From Alicycliphilus denitrificans K601 (GTDB lineage Bacteria; Pseudomonadota; Gammaproteobacteria; Burkholderiales; Burkholderiaceae_C), in the NCBI RefSeq assembly GCF_000204645.1, contig NC_015422.1, positions 434,001-498,000 of the forward strand: a stretch of 64,000 nucleotides of DNA, read 5' to 3'. Position 1 is the stretch's first letter. Every line of letters starts with the position of its first letter. The notes under the pieces are model-generated. The model did no database searches, was not told the origin of the DNA, and was given only the letters and a program-made list of their open reading frames with translations. The translations under genes and the position numbers were made by a program. This document shows positions 25,333 to 33,903 of this stretch, one piece after another.

Positions 25333-26246
25333 TCCCCTTGCTTGATCTGCAGCGCCTGCTCGTAGAGCGCGTTGCGCGGCGCGCCCGTGATGTCGGCGGC
25401 CAGCTTCACGGCGGTCTTGACGGGCAGTTCGGCCAGCAGCAGGCGCAGCACCCGCCCGGCCTGGGCGCCGTCCTCCTGCCGCACGGGTATGGGGTGCAGC
25501 AGTACCACGAATTCGCCCTTGACGCGCTGCGGCGCGCCCTGCAGCCAGGCGCCCAGGCCGCTGGCCGCGTGGGTGGAGACCTCTTCGAACTGCTTGGTGA
25601 GCTCGCGCGCCAGCGTCACGCGGCGCTCGCCCAGCGCGGCCAGGGCGTGTGCCAGGTCGAGTATGCGGTGCGGCGCCTCCAGCAGCACCACGCAGCGCGG
25701 CTCGGCGGCCAGGCGCTGCACGGCGGCGGCGCGCTCCGCGCCTTTGGTCGGCAGGAATCCGGCGAACAGGAACCCGCCGCCATCGGGCGCGTGGGCGATG
25801 GCGCCGCACACGCTCAGCGCGCTGGTCACGCTGCTGGCGCCGGGCAGGGGGATGCAGCGCAGGCCCGCGGCCTGCGCCGCGGCGACCAGGCGCGCGCCGG
25901 GGTCGCTCACGCCGGGCGTGCCGGCGTCGCTCACATAGGCGATGCGCTGGCCGGCCTGCAGGCGCTCGACGACGGCCTGCGCGGCCTGGGCCTCGTTGTG
26001 CTGGTGCACGGCCAGCAGGCGGTCGGTCGGTTTGTCGATGCCGTAGGCGCGCAGCAGGGCCTGGGTGTGGCGCGTGTCTTCGCAGGCGATGGCGTCCGCC
26101 AGCTGCAGCACGTGCAGGGCGCGCAGGGTGATGTCTGCAAGATTGCCGATGGGCGTGGCCAACACGTACAGGGTGCCCTGCGGATAATGCTGCGCGGCCG
26201 CGGCGTCGCGCGCGGCGGTCAGGGCGGAGGCAAAGGATGCGCTCAA
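25329..26246 (-). CDS. rsmI: 16S rRNA (cytidine-1402 2'-O)-methyltransferase RsmI
   Basis: 305 residues of the tetrapyrrole methylase fold: LYVLATPIGNLADITLRAL, CEDTRHTQALLRAYGI, the loop YVSDAGTPGVSDPG, PLPGASSVTSALSVCG, FLFAGFLPTKG, and LEAPHRILDLAHALAALGERRVTLARELTKQFEEV. It methylates the ribose of C1402 in the ribosomal P site. The annotated start is TTG 26246, because no ATG lies between it and the first conserved motif. The start region overlaps the divergent yraN start by 10 bp, so both promoters must lie inside the opposite genes. Confidence 0.93.
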   Translation of the reverse strand: MSASFASALTAARDAAAAQHYPQGTLYVLATPIGNLADITLRALHVLQLADAIACEDTRHTQALLRAYGIDKPTDRLLAVHQHNEAQAAQAVVERLQAGQRIAYVSDAGTPGVSDPGARLVAAAQAAGLRCIPLPGASSVTSALSVCGAIAHAPDGGGFLFAGFLPTKGAERAAAVQRLAAEPRCVVLLEAPHRILDLAHALAALGERRVTLARELTKQFEEVSTHAASGLGAWLQGAPQRVKGEFVVLLHPIPVRQEDGAQAGRVLRLLLAELPVKTAVKLAADITGAPRNALYEQALQIKQGD

Positions 26247-26644
26247 TGGGGTTCCTCGGCAAGAAAATCAATGGCGATGCGCCCGGGCGCACCACGCGCT
26301 CGCTGGGCCAGGCGGCGGAAGACCGGGCGCTGGCCCATCTGGCCGCGGCGGGGCTGGCGCTGGTGGAGCGCAATTATCGGACCCCGGGGCGCGGCGGCGG
26401 GGAGATTGACCTCGTCATGCGCGAGCGCGACGGCACGCTGGTGTTCGTGGAGGTGCGCAGCCGCGGCGCGGCCGGCTTCGGCGGTGCGGCGGCCAGCATA
26501 GGCGCCGCCAAGCGGCGGCGCATCGTGCTGGCGGCGCAGCACTACCTGCTGCGCTGGCCGGCGCAGCCGCCCTGCCGCTTCGATGCGGTGCTGATCGACG
26601 GCGGCCAGGTGCAGTGGCTGCGCGCTGCCTTCGACGCGCAGTAG
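26237..26644 (+). CDS. yraN: YraN family (UPF0102) nuclease-fold protein
   Basis: 135 residues with the restriction-endonuclease-like UPF0102 core: LGQAAEDRALAHLAAAGLALVERNYRTPGRGGGEIDLVMRERDGTLVFVEVRSR, containing the G-E-I-D and E-V-R pattern of metal-dependent nucleases, then AKRRRIVLAAQHYL and RFDAVLID. A DNA-recombination or repair role is proposed for the family, not proven. GGAGG at 26226-26230 supports ATG 26237. Together with rsmI, diaA and dolP it forms the enterobacterial yra cluster, but lpoA is missing. Confidence 0.9.
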   Translation: MRSMGFLGKKINGDAPGRTTRSLGQAAEDRALAHLAAAGLALVERNYRTPGRGGGEIDLVMRERDGTLVFVEVRSRGAAGFGGAAASIGAAKRRRIVLAAQHYLLRWPAQPPCRFDAVLIDGGQVQWLRAAFDAQ

Positions 26645-26704
26645 CCGCTCTGCCTACCCTTTGCTACGAAGGATGCAGCAACCGCCGGGTATCATTCGCG
26701 GCCC

Positions 26705-27307
26705 ATGCTCGAGCAACGCATTCAACAGCATTTCATCGACGGCGCCGACCTGAAATACCAGGCGGCGCAAGCCCTCAGCCAACCCATAGGCGCCGCCGTG
26801 CAGGCCGTCCTGGCCTGCGTGACCAATGGCGCCAAGGTGCTCGCCTGCGGCAGCGGTCCGTCGGCCGCGCAGGCGCAGCAGTTCGCCGCCTTCTGCGTGA
26901 TGGGCTTCGAGCGCGAGCGGCCCGAACTGGCCGCCCTGGCGCTGGTGTCCGATGCGGTGTGGGCGGCAGCGTCGGCGGCTGGCGCGGGCGCGGACATCGC
27001 CGCGCTGGCACGCCAGGTGCGCGCGCTGGGACAGGCCGGCGACCTGCTGCTCGCCATCACCACGGGCGGCAGCGAGCCCGCACTGCTGGAGGCCGTGCAG
27101 GCGGCCCATGAGCGCGACATGACCGTGGTGGCCCTCTGCGGCCGCGATGGCGGCGCCCTGGCCACGCTGCTGCGCGAGACCGACGTGCAGATCTGCGTGC
27201 CGCACGACCGGGCCGCGCGCGTGCGCGAGGTGCATGCCCTGGTGCTGCATTGCCTGTGCGACGGCGTGGATGCACAGTTACTTGGAGAACAGGAGATCCT
27301 TTCATGA
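26705..27307 (+). CDS. diaA: SIS-domain protein, DiaA/GmhA type
   Basis: 200 residues forming one SIS (phosphosugar-binding) domain: GAKVLACGSGPSAAQAQQFAAFCVMGFERERPELAALAL, then AGDLLLAITTGGSEPALLEAVQAAHERDMTVVALCGRDGG. In E. coli the gene at this place (diaA) encodes a tetramer that binds DnaA and promotes initiation; the closely related GmhA isomerises sedoheptulose 7-phosphate. Synteny with rsmI, yraN and dolP favours DiaA. The ATGA overlap with the next gene implies co-translation. Confidence 0.82.
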   Translation: MLEQRIQQHFIDGADLKYQAAQALSQPIGAAVQAVLACVTNGAKVLACGSGPSAAQAQQFAAFCVMGFERERPELAALALVSDAVWAAASAAGAGADIAALARQVRALGQAGDLLLAITTGGSEPALLEAVQAAHERDMTVVALCGRDGGALATLLRETDVQICVPHDRAARVREVHALVLHCLCDGVDAQLLGEQEILS

Positions 27308-27969
27308 AAGTCCCCATGTTGCGAACCTTTGGTAGCCTGCTGGCGGCAGCCACGCTGGTGGGTAGTTTGGCGGCCTGCGCGCCGCTGGTGATCGGCGGAG
27401 GCGCCGTGATGGGCGCGATGGTGGCCGTGGACCGGCGCACGACGGGCACGCAGGTCGAGGACGAGGGCATAGAGATGCGCACCGCGAGCCGCATCCGCGA
27501 GGCCCTGAGCGAGAACGCGCACGTGAACGTGACCAGCTACAACCGGCAGGTCCTGCTGACCGGCGAGGTGCCTTCGGCCGCCGACAGCCAGAAGGCGGAG
27601 CAGATCGCGCTGGCCGTGGAGAACGTGCGCTCGGTGGTCAACGACCTGGGCGTGATGCCCAGCTCCTCGCTGTCGCAGCGCTCCAAGGACACCTTCATCA
27701 CGGGCAAGGTGCGCGCCAGTCTGGTCGATGCCAAGGACCTGTCGGCCAATGCCTTCAAGGTGGTGACGGAGCGCAACGTGGTCTACCTGATGGGCCGCGT
27801 CACTCCGCGCGAGGCCAAGCGCTCGGCCGAGATCGCACGCGGCGTGGACGGCGTGAGCAAGGTGGTGCGCGTCTTCGAGGTCATCAGCGAGGAAGAGCTC
27901 AGCCGCATGGCCGCGAAGCCGGCGCCGGTGTCGCAGGACCCCGCCGCTGCGGGGCAGCCGGCCAAGTAA
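27304..27969 (+). CDS. dolP: BON-domain lipoprotein, DolP-like
   Basis: 221 residues: a lipoprotein signal (LLAAATLVGSLAACAP; lipobox LAAC with the modified Cys near residue 25), then two BON domains (~47-115: RIREALSENAHVNVTSYNRQVLLTGEVPS; ~120-195: TGKVRASLVDAKDLSANAFKVVTERNVVYLMGRVTPREAKRSAEIARGVDGVSKVV). DolP is an outer-membrane lipoprotein binding anionic phospholipid and supporting envelope integrity. The C-terminus is an Ala/Pro-rich tail. The start overlaps diaA (ATGA). Confidence 0.9.
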   Translation: MKVPMLRTFGSLLAAATLVGSLAACAPLVIGGGAVMGAMVAVDRRTTGTQVEDEGIEMRTASRIREALSENAHVNVTSYNRQVLLTGEVPSAADSQKAEQIALAVENVRSVVNDLGVMPSSSLSQRSKDTFITGKVRASLVDAKDLSANAFKVVTERNVVYLMGRVTPREAKRSAEIARGVDGVSKVVRVFEVISEEELSRMAAKPAPVSQDPAAAGQPAK

Positions 27970-27997
27970 GCCACACCCCCGGCCCTGGGCCTCGTAC

Positions 27998-28930
27998 TCA
28001 GGGCTTGGCGGGCAGCAGCCGCGTGATCAGGCTGGAGGTGTCCCAGCGCTGGCCGCCCGCGCGCTGCACGTCGCCGTAGAACTGGTCCACCAGCGCCGTG
28101 ACGGGCAGGCGCGCGCCGTTGCGCTTGGCCTCGTCGAGCACGAGCCCCAGGTCCTTGCGCATCCAGTCCACGGCAAAGCCGAAGTCGAAGCGGCCTAGGG
28201 CCATGGTCTTGCCACGGTTGTCCATCTGCCAGCTTTGCGCCGCGCCCTTGCCGATCACGTCGAGCACCAGGGGCATGTCCAGTCCCGCGTGCATGCCGAA
28301 GGCAATGGCCTCGGACAGGCCCTGCACCAGGCCGGCGATGCAGACCTGGTTGACCATCTTGGCCAGCTGCCCCGCGCCGCTGTTGCCGATGCGCGTGAAG
28401 GCGCGCGCGAATGCCATGCCCGTGGGTCGCACGGCGTCGAAGGCGGCCTGGTCGCCGCCGCACATCACCGTGAGCTGGCCGTTCTGCGCACCCGCCTGGC
28501 CGCCCGAGACGGGCGCGTCGACGAATTGCAGGCCCAGCGTGCGGGCGGCGCCGTAGAGTTCGCGCGCCACCTCGGCCGATGCCGTGGTGTGGTCCACGAA
28601 GATGGCGCCCGGCTGCATGCCGGCGAAGGCGCCATCGGCGCCCAGCGTCACGGAGCGCAGGTCGTCGTCGTTGCCCACGCAGCAGAAGATGATCTCGGCG
28701 CCTTGGGCCGCCTCGCGCGGGGTTTTTGCGTGTTTTGTGCCGTCAGCGCCCGTGAATTCAGCGCACCAAGCTTCTGATTTCGTAGCGGTCCGGTTGTACA
28801 CCGTCACCTCGTGGCCGGCGCGGGCCAGGTGCCCCGCCATGGGATAGCCCATGACGCCCAGGCCCAGGAAGGCCACGCGGCGCGCGGGAGCCGGCTCGTA
28901 GACGCGGGGATTGATGCTGTTCATGGTCAT
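27998..28930 (-). CDS. 3-hydroxyisobutyrate dehydrogenase / tartronate semialdehyde reductase family
   Basis: 310 residues: NAD(P)-binding VAFLGLGVMGYPMAGHLARAGHEVTVYNRT, substrate loop FVDAPVSGGQAGAQNGQLTVMCGG, catalytic lysine motif GAGQLAKMVNQVCIAGLVQGLSEAIAFG, and DFGFAVDWMRKDLGLVLDEAKRNG. The family reduces or oxidises beta-hydroxyacids; the exact substrate cannot be read. Between the Rossmann motif and TPREAAQGAEIIF the codons for KSEAWCAEFTGADGTKHAK come from a dispersed repeat copy, yet the frame is kept. ATG 28930 or 28924. Confidence 0.85.
   Translation of the reverse strand: MTMNSINPRVYEPAPARRVAFLGLGVMGYPMAGHLARAGHEVTVYNRTATKSEAWCAEFTGADGTKHAKTPREAAQGAEIIFCCVGNDDDLRSVTLGADGAFAGMQPGAIFVDHTTASAEVARELYGAARTLGLQFVDAPVSGGQAGAQNGQLTVMCGGDQAAFDAVRPTGMAFARAFTRIGNSGAGQLAKMVNQVCIAGLVQGLSEAIAFGMHAGLDMPLVLDVIGKGAAQSWQMDNRGKTMALGRFDFGFAVDWMRKDLGLVLDEAKRNGARLPVTALVDQFYGDVQRAGGQRWDTSSLITRLLPAKP
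28722..28786 (-). repeat. Dispersed repeat, copy 3 (inside the hydroxyacid dehydrogenase gene)
   Basis: Minus strand: GCTACGAAATCAGAAGCTTG, GTGCGCTGAATTCACGGGCG, CTGACGGCACAAAACACGC and a run of A. It matches the family in order of blocks, though more diverged than other copies. Confidence 0.55.
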
Positions 28931-28944
28931 TGGGTCTCCATCAG

Positions 28945-28979
28945 GAAAAAGGCCCGCCCGCCTTGGGAGGCGGGCGGGC
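28945..28979 (-). terminator. Rho-independent terminator of pilU
   Basis: A perfect 11-bp GC stem (28952-28962 with 28969-28979) and a 6-nt loop; on the minus strand it is followed by CTTTTTCC. It lies 31 bp past the pilU stop and separates pilU from the dehydrogenase gene. Confidence 0.88.
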
Positions 28980-29010
28980 ATGCGTATGGTAAGTGGGTGC
29001 GGCGTGTTCG

Positions 29011-30147
29011 TCAGACGATGGCGAAATGCTCGGTGCCCGAGGCCAGGTCGGTGGTCTTGGCGCGCTGGCTGCTGAGCTTGATCTGCAGGCGCAGATCGTT
29101 GATCGAATCGGCGTTGCGCAAGGCATCCTCGTAGCCGATGACGTTGGCCTCGAACAGGTCGAACAGCGACTGGTCGAAGGTCTGCATGCCCAGGTTGCGG
29201 CTCTTCTTCATGATCTCCTTGATTTCGGCGACTTCGCCCTTGAAGATCAGGTCCGCGATCAGCGGGGTGTTGAGCATGACCTCGACGGCCGCTGCGCGGC
29301 CCTTGCCGTCCTGCTTGGGAACCAGGCGCTGCGAGACCATGGCCTTGAGGTTCAGCGACAGGTCCATGAGCAGCTGGGCGCGCCGCTCCTCGGGGAAGAA
29401 GTTGACGATGCGGTCCAGCGCCTGGTTGGCGCTGTTGGCGTGCAGCGTGGCCAGGCACAGGTGGCCGGTCTCGGCGAAGGCCACGGCGTGCTCCATGGTC
29501 TCGCGGTCGCGGATCTCGCCCATCAGGATCACGTCGGGCGCCTGGCGCAGCGAGTTCTTGAGTGCCGCCTCCCAGCTGTCGGTGTCCAGGCCCACCTCGC
29601 GCTGCGTGACCACGCAGTTCTTGTGCGGGTGCACGAATTCGATCGGATCCTCGACGGTGACGATGTGGCCGAAGGAGTTCTCGTTGCGCCAGTCCACCAT
29701 GGCGGCCAGCGTGGTGGACTTGCCCGAGCCCGTTGCGCCCACCAGGATGCACAGGCCGCGTTTGGTCATGGCGATTTCCTTGAGCACCTGCGGCACGCCC
29801 AGGCCGTCGATGGTGGGCAGCGTCAGCGGGATGGTGCGCAGCACCATGCCCACGCGGCCCTGCTGGATGAAGGCGTTGGCGCGAAAGCGGCCGATGCCCG
29901 CGGGGGCGATGGCGAAGTTGCACTCCTTGGTGCGCTCGAAGTCGGCCACCTGCTTGTCGCTCATGATGGAGCGCGCCAGCGTCAGCGTGTGCACGGGCGT
30001 GAGCGGCTGGGGCGAGACCTTGGTGACCTTGCCGTCCACCTTGATGGCCGGCGGAAAGTCGGCCGTGATGAACAGGTCGCTGCCGCCCCGGCTGACCATC
30101 AGTTTGAGCAGGTCGTTGATGAATTTGCTGGCCTGGTCGCGTTCCAT
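29011..30147 (-). CDS. pilU: Type IV pilus retraction ATPase PilU
   Basis: 378 residues: N-terminal PAS-like subdomain (GGSDLFITADFPPAIKVDGKV), Walker A GATGSGKST (137-145), Asp box (TVEDPIEFVHPHK), Walker B LMGEIRDRET and His box TGHLCLATLHANS. A longer C-terminal tail than PilT and the sequence IKEIMKKSRNLGMQTFDQSL identify PilU. It powers pilus retraction as an accessory motor with PilT, at the inner-membrane base. It is the last gene of pilT-cNMP-pilU on this strand. Confidence 0.95.
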   Translation of the reverse strand: MERDQASKFINDLLKLMVSRGGSDLFITADFPPAIKVDGKVTKVSPQPLTPVHTLTLARSIMSDKQVADFERTKECNFAIAPAGIGRFRANAFIQQGRVGMVLRTIPLTLPTIDGLGVPQVLKEIAMTKRGLCILVGATGSGKSTTLAAMVDWRNENSFGHIVTVEDPIEFVHPHKNCVVTQREVGLDTDSWEAALKNSLRQAPDVILMGEIRDRETMEHAVAFAETGHLCLATLHANSANQALDRIVNFFPEERRAQLLMDLSLNLKAMVSQRLVPKQDGKGRAAAVEVMLNTPLIADLIFKGEVAEIKEIMKKSRNLGMQTFDQSLFDLFEANVIGYEDALRNADSINDLRLQIKLSSQRAKTTDLASGTEHFAIV

Positions 30148-30172
30148 TGCATTCCTCCCGTTGCCGTTCGTC

Positions 30173-30802
30173 TCAGCGCTGGTTTTCGCTCAGGCGCGCG
30201 CTCACCGCGCGCAGCCGCAGCGACAGCTTGCGCGCCAGCAGGGCCACCAGGCTGGCGGCGAGCTGCGGATCCTGCGACATCATCTCGTCCATGGCATCGG
30301 CGCTCAGAACGGCCACCTCGCAGTCAGTGAGCGTGGTGCACGCCGAGAAGCGGATGCCGCTGTCGAGCAGCGACATCTCGCCCAGGATCTCGCCCGGGCG
30401 CGTCTCGGCCAGGCGCAGCTGCTCGCCCCAGGGCTGCACGCGGTCCACGGCGATGGTGCCCGTGAGCAGCACCACCATGAAGTTGCCGTATTCGTCCTGG
30501 CGGATCACGTCGCGGTTTGGAGGGATGGCCGCGAATTCGAAGAAGCGCTCCATGCGCTCCACGGCGCTCTGGTCCAGGTGCGCCATGTACTTGTCCTTGC
30601 TCCACAGCGACTGCAGCAGCTTTCCGCCACGGCTCTTGGGCAGGCGCTTGGCGCCCACCTCGACCGCGCGCGCCTCCCAGGGGATGAGCAGCGACTCGTC
30701 CACCCCCTGGCTGGCAAACGCGGTGGTGAACAGCACCGAGTCGCTGCTGTCCTCGCCGGTTTTCTGGGGCCTGGATTTGAGCAGGCCGAGTATGCCTTTC
30801 AT
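30173..30802 (-). CDS. Cyclic-nucleotide-binding domain protein between pilT and pilU
   Basis: 209 residues. An N-terminal region with no known domain (~1-80; MKGILGLLKSRPQK...SRGGKLLQSLWSKDKYMAHLDQ), then a CRP-type cNMP-binding beta barrel (~85-195): FFEFAAIPPNRDVIRQDEYGNFMVVLLTGTIAV and the phosphate-binding cassette PGEILGEMSLLDSGIRFSACTT, which has the Glu and Arg needed to hold a cyclic nucleotide phosphate. No DNA-binding helix-turn-helix follows, so it is a sensor rather than a transcription factor. Position suggests that it couples cAMP (or another nucleotide) to pilus retraction. Confidence 0.82.
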   Translation of the reverse strand: MKGILGLLKSRPQKTGEDSSDSVLFTTAFASQGVDESLLIPWEARAVEVGAKRLPKSRGGKLLQSLWSKDKYMAHLDQSAVERMERFFEFAAIPPNRDVIRQDEYGNFMVVLLTGTIAVDRVQPWGEQLRLAETRPGEILGEMSLLDSGIRFSACTTLTDCEVAVLSADAMDEMMSQDPQLAASLVALLARKLSLRLRAVSARLSENQR

Positions 30803-30866
30803 GGTGGAGCTCCGATGCACCGGGCCCGCGCATCGGCGGACCGGGGTAGGTGGTTTGCCGGCGTCA

Positions 30867-31910
30867 TCAGCCGGGGAAATTTTCCGGGATCTTGGCCTTG
30901 CTGCGCGCCTCGGCGGGACTGATGATGTTGCGGCGCACCAGGTCGGTGAGATTCTGGTCGAGCGTCTGCATGCCGACGCTGTTGCTGGTCTGGATGGTGG
31001 AGTACATCTGCGCCACCTTGGCTTCGCGGATCAGGTTGCGGATGGCGCTGGTGCCCGTCATGATCTCGTGCGCCGCCACGCGGCCCGAACCGTCCTTGAG
31101 CTTGCACAGGGTCTGCGAGATCACGGCCTGCAGCGACTCCGACAGCATGGCGCGCACCATCTCCTTCTCCTCGGCCGGGAACACGTCGATGATGCGGTCG
31201 ATCGTCTTGGCGGCGCTGGAGGTGTGCAGCGTGCCGAACACCAGGTGGCCCGTTTCGGCCGCCGTCATGGCCAGGCGGATGGTCTCCAGGTCGCGCATTT
31301 CGCCCACGAGGATGGCGTCCGGGTCCTCGCGCAGCGCCGAGCGCAGCGCAGCGGAGAACGACAGCGTCATCGGCCCCACCTCGCGCTGGTTGACCAGGCA
31401 TTTCTTGGACTCGTGCACGAACTCGATCGGGTCCTCGATGGTGAGGATGTGGCCGTACTCGGTTTCGTTGAGGTGGTTGATCATGCCGGCCAGCGTGGTG
31501 GACTTGCCCGAGCCCGTGGGGCCGGTCACCAGCACCAGGCCGCGGGGCTTGAGCGCCAGGTCCGCGAAGATCTTGGGGGCGTTGAGCTGCTCCAGCGTCA
31601 GGATCTTGCTCGGGATGGTGCGGAAGACCGCCGCCGCGCCGCGGTTCTGGTTGAAGGCGTTGACCCGGAAGCGCGCCAGGCCCTCGATCTCGAAGGAGAA
31701 GTCCACCTCCAGGAACTCTTCGTAGACCTTGCGCTGGGCATCGCTCATGATGTCGTACACCATGGCATGGACGGTCTTGTGGTCCAGCGCATCGACGTTG
31801 ATGCGCCGCACATCACCATGCACCCGGATCATCGGAGGAAGGCCGGCCGACAGATGCAGGTCGGACGCCTTGTTCTTCACGCTGAAGGCGAGCAACTGGG
31901 TGATGTCCAC
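30867..31910 (-). CDS. pilT: Type IV pilus retraction ATPase PilT
   Basis: 347 residues: SDLHLSAGLPPMIRVHGDVRR, Walker A GPTGSGKST (130-138), Asp box (TIEDPIEFVHESK), Walker B LVGEMRDLET, His box TGHLVFGTLHTSS and the PilT-specific C-terminal motif AIRNLIREAKVAQM. A hexameric motor that depolymerises type IV pili for twitching motility and DNA uptake. It heads the pilT-cNMP-pilU run; its start is only 39 bp from the divergent yggS ATG. Confidence 0.97.
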   Translation of the reverse strand: MDITQLLAFSVKNKASDLHLSAGLPPMIRVHGDVRRINVDALDHKTVHAMVYDIMSDAQRKVYEEFLEVDFSFEIEGLARFRVNAFNQNRGAAAVFRTIPSKILTLEQLNAPKIFADLALKPRGLVLVTGPTGSGKSTTLAGMINHLNETEYGHILTIEDPIEFVHESKKCLVNQREVGPMTLSFSAALRSALREDPDAILVGEMRDLETIRLAMTAAETGHLVFGTLHTSSAAKTIDRIIDVFPAEEKEMVRAMLSESLQAVISQTLCKLKDGSGRVAAHEIMTGTSAIRNLIREAKVAQMYSTIQTSNSVGMQTLDQNLTDLVRRNIISPAEARSKAKIPENFPG

Positions 31911-31949
31911 GGATTCCCTCTCATCGTTTGATACGCTTGGCTACACATT

Positions 31950-32672
31950 ATGACGACGATTGACAGAAACCTCCAACGCGTGCACGAGCGCATCGCGCAG
32001 GCCTGCGCCGCCGCGGGCCGCCCGCCCGGGTCCGTGGCGCTGCTGGCGGTGTCCAAGACCTTCGGCGCCGAGGCCGTGCACGCCGCTGCCCTCGCGGGGC
32101 AGCGCGCCTTCGGCGAGAACTACATCCAGGAGGCCGTGGAGAAAATGGCCGCGCTGCGCGCCCTGGCGCCCGCGCTCGCGCTGCAGTGGCATTGCATCGG
32201 CCCGATACAGAGCAACAAGACGCGGCTGGTGGCCGAGCATTTCGACTGGGCGCAGACGGTGGACCGGCTCAAGATCGCGCAGCGGCTGTCCGAGCAGCGC
32301 CCCGCGCACCTGCCGCCGCTCATGGTGTGCATACAGGTGAACGTGGACGGCGGCGCCACCAAGTCGGGCGTGGGCCCGCATGACGCAGCTGTGCTGGCCG
32401 AGGCCGTGGCCCGGCTGCCCCGCCTGGTCCTGCGCGGCGTCATGAGCATTCCTGACGATGCTCCCACTTTCGAAGCGCAACGCGCGCTCCACGAAAGGGC
32501 TGCGGCCGTTTTTCACCACATCAAAGCACAGGGCTTCGAGGGGCTCGGGCAGTTCGACACCCTGTCCATGGGCATGACCGGTGACCTGGAGGCCGCCGTG
32601 GCCGCGGGCAGCACCATGGTGCGTGTGGGCAGCGGCGTCTTCGGCGCGCGCCAGTACGCTGCGAGGTGCTAA
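31950..32672 (+). CDS. YggS-family pyridoxal phosphate homeostasis protein
   Basis: 240 residues, a single alanine-racemase-like barrel: LLAVSKTFGAEAVHAAALAGQRAFGENYIQEAVEKM with the PLP lysine K36, WHCIGPIQSNKTRLVAEHF, MVCIQVNVDGGATKSGV, LRGVMSIPDDA, LSMGMTGDLEAAVAAGSTMVRVGSGVFGAR. It buffers PLP and influences amino-acid pools and has no known catalytic activity. Divergence from pilT next door (yggS-pilT) is a common arrangement in proteobacteria. Confidence 0.95.
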   Translation: MTTIDRNLQRVHERIAQACAAAGRPPGSVALLAVSKTFGAEAVHAAALAGQRAFGENYIQEAVEKMAALRALAPALALQWHCIGPIQSNKTRLVAEHFDWAQTVDRLKIAQRLSEQRPAHLPPLMVCIQVNVDGGATKSGVGPHDAAVLAEAVARLPRLVLRGVMSIPDDAPTFEAQRALHERAAAVFHHIKAQGFEGLGQFDTLSMGMTGDLEAAVAAGSTMVRVGSGVFGARQYAARC

Positions 32673-32712
32673 GCTGGCCCGCTTGTTTCTCAACGTGGAA
32701 GGAGACACCCCC

Positions 32713-33843
32713 ATGCCCGGCCTGCTGCCCGACGTCGATCCCGACGGCCTGCTCGAATTCTCGGTGGTCTACACCGACCGCGCGCTCAACCACATGTCCA
32801 GGCGCTTCACGGGCGTGATGCAGGACATCCTGGCCGCGCTCAAGGAGGTCTACCACGCGCACACGGCCGTACTCGTGCCCGGCAGCGGCACCTTCGGCAT
32901 GGAGGCCGTGGCGCGCCAGTTCGCCAACGACGCGAAGGTGCTCATCGTGCGCAACGGCTGGTTCAGCTACCGCTGGAGCCAGATCTTCGACGCGGGGGGG
33001 CTCAGGGGCGGCGCCGTGGTCTGCAAGGCGCGCAGGCAGGGCGAGGGCCCGCAGGCGCCCTGGGCGCCGTGCCCGGCCAACGAGGTGGCCGCCGCGATCC
33101 GCGCCGAGAAGCCCAGGGTGGTTTTCGCGCCGCACGTGGAGACGGCCAGCGGCATCATCCTGCCCGACGACTACATCCGCACCGTGAGCGACGCCGCGCA
33201 CGAGGTGGGCGCGCTCTTCGTGCTCGACTGCGTGGCCTCGGGCGCGATGTGGGTGGACATGGACAAGACCGGCGTGGACGTGCTGATCTCCGCGCCGCAG
33301 AAGGGCTGGAGCGGCTCGCCTTGCTGCGCCATGGTGATGCTCTCGGCGCGCGCGCGCGAGGCCATCGAGGCCACGCAGAGCTCCAGCTTCTCGTGCGACC
33401 TCAAGAAGTGGATGCAGATCGCCGAGGGCTACGAGAAGGGCCAGCACGCCTACCACACGACCATGCCCACCGATGCGCTCGTGCGGCTGCGTGACGTGAT
33501 GCTGGAGACGCGCGCCTACGGCTTCGAGAAGGTGCGCCAGGAACAGGTCGCGCTGGGCGCCAAGGTGCGCGCGCTGCTCGAATCGCGCGGCTTCCCGAGC
33601 GTGGCGGCCGAGGGCTTCAAGGCGCCGGGCGTGGTCGTGAGCTACACGACGGACCCCGGCATCCAGAGCGGCAAGAAGTTCATCGACGTGGGCCTGCAGA
33701 CCGCATCGGGCGTGCCGCTGCAGTGCGACGAGGGGCCCGACTTCACGACCTTCCGCGTCGGCCTGTTCGGGCTGGAGAAGTGGCACAACGTGGACCGCAC
33801 GGTGGGGCACCTCGCGGCGGCGCTGGACAAGATCCTGGGTTGA
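32713..33843 (+). CDS. Class V aminotransferase (serine/alanine-glyoxylate type)
   Basis: 376 residues of PLP fold type I. Key motifs: AVLVPGSGTFGMEAVARQF, HVETASGIILPDDYI, FVLDCVASGAMWVDMDKTGVDVLISAPQKGW with PLP lysine K197, and a C-terminal FRVGLFGLEKWHNVDRT. It resembles alanine-glyoxylate / serine-pyruvate aminotransferases, which fits the nearby glycolate oxidase gene glcD in a glyoxylate route; the substrate is not certain. A GGAG ribosome site precedes ATG 32713. Confidence 0.88.
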   Translation: MPGLLPDVDPDGLLEFSVVYTDRALNHMSRRFTGVMQDILAALKEVYHAHTAVLVPGSGTFGMEAVARQFANDAKVLIVRNGWFSYRWSQIFDAGGLRGGAVVCKARRQGEGPQAPWAPCPANEVAAAIRAEKPRVVFAPHVETASGIILPDDYIRTVSDAAHEVGALFVLDCVASGAMWVDMDKTGVDVLISAPQKGWSGSPCCAMVMLSARAREAIEATQSSSFSCDLKKWMQIAEGYEKGQHAYHTTMPTDALVRLRDVMLETRAYGFEKVRQEQVALGAKVRALLESRGFPSVAAEGFKAPGVVVSYTTDPGIQSGKKFIDVGLQTASGVPLQCDEGPDFTTFRVGLFGLEKWHNVDRTVGHLAAALDKILG

Positions 33844-33848
33844 TGCTT

Positions 33849-33900
33849 CGTTTTTGGTAGCTGCAAGTACTTGACTCTAAAGCGCTTGCGGCACTTTTTG
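33849..33900 (+). repeat. Dispersed repeat, copy 4
   Basis: TTTTTGGTAGCTGCAAGTAC, then TTGACTCTAAAGCGCTTGCGG and a T-rich end. It is located between the convergent aminotransferase and HTH genes, without a separate terminator visible. Confidence 0.8.
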
Positions 33901-33903
33901 CCA

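Noticed and set aside
32450..32540. Further dispersed-repeat copy inside yggS
   Set aside because: Only short words (TTTTTCACCACATCAAAGC) resemble the repeat and the protein sequence here is normal for the family.
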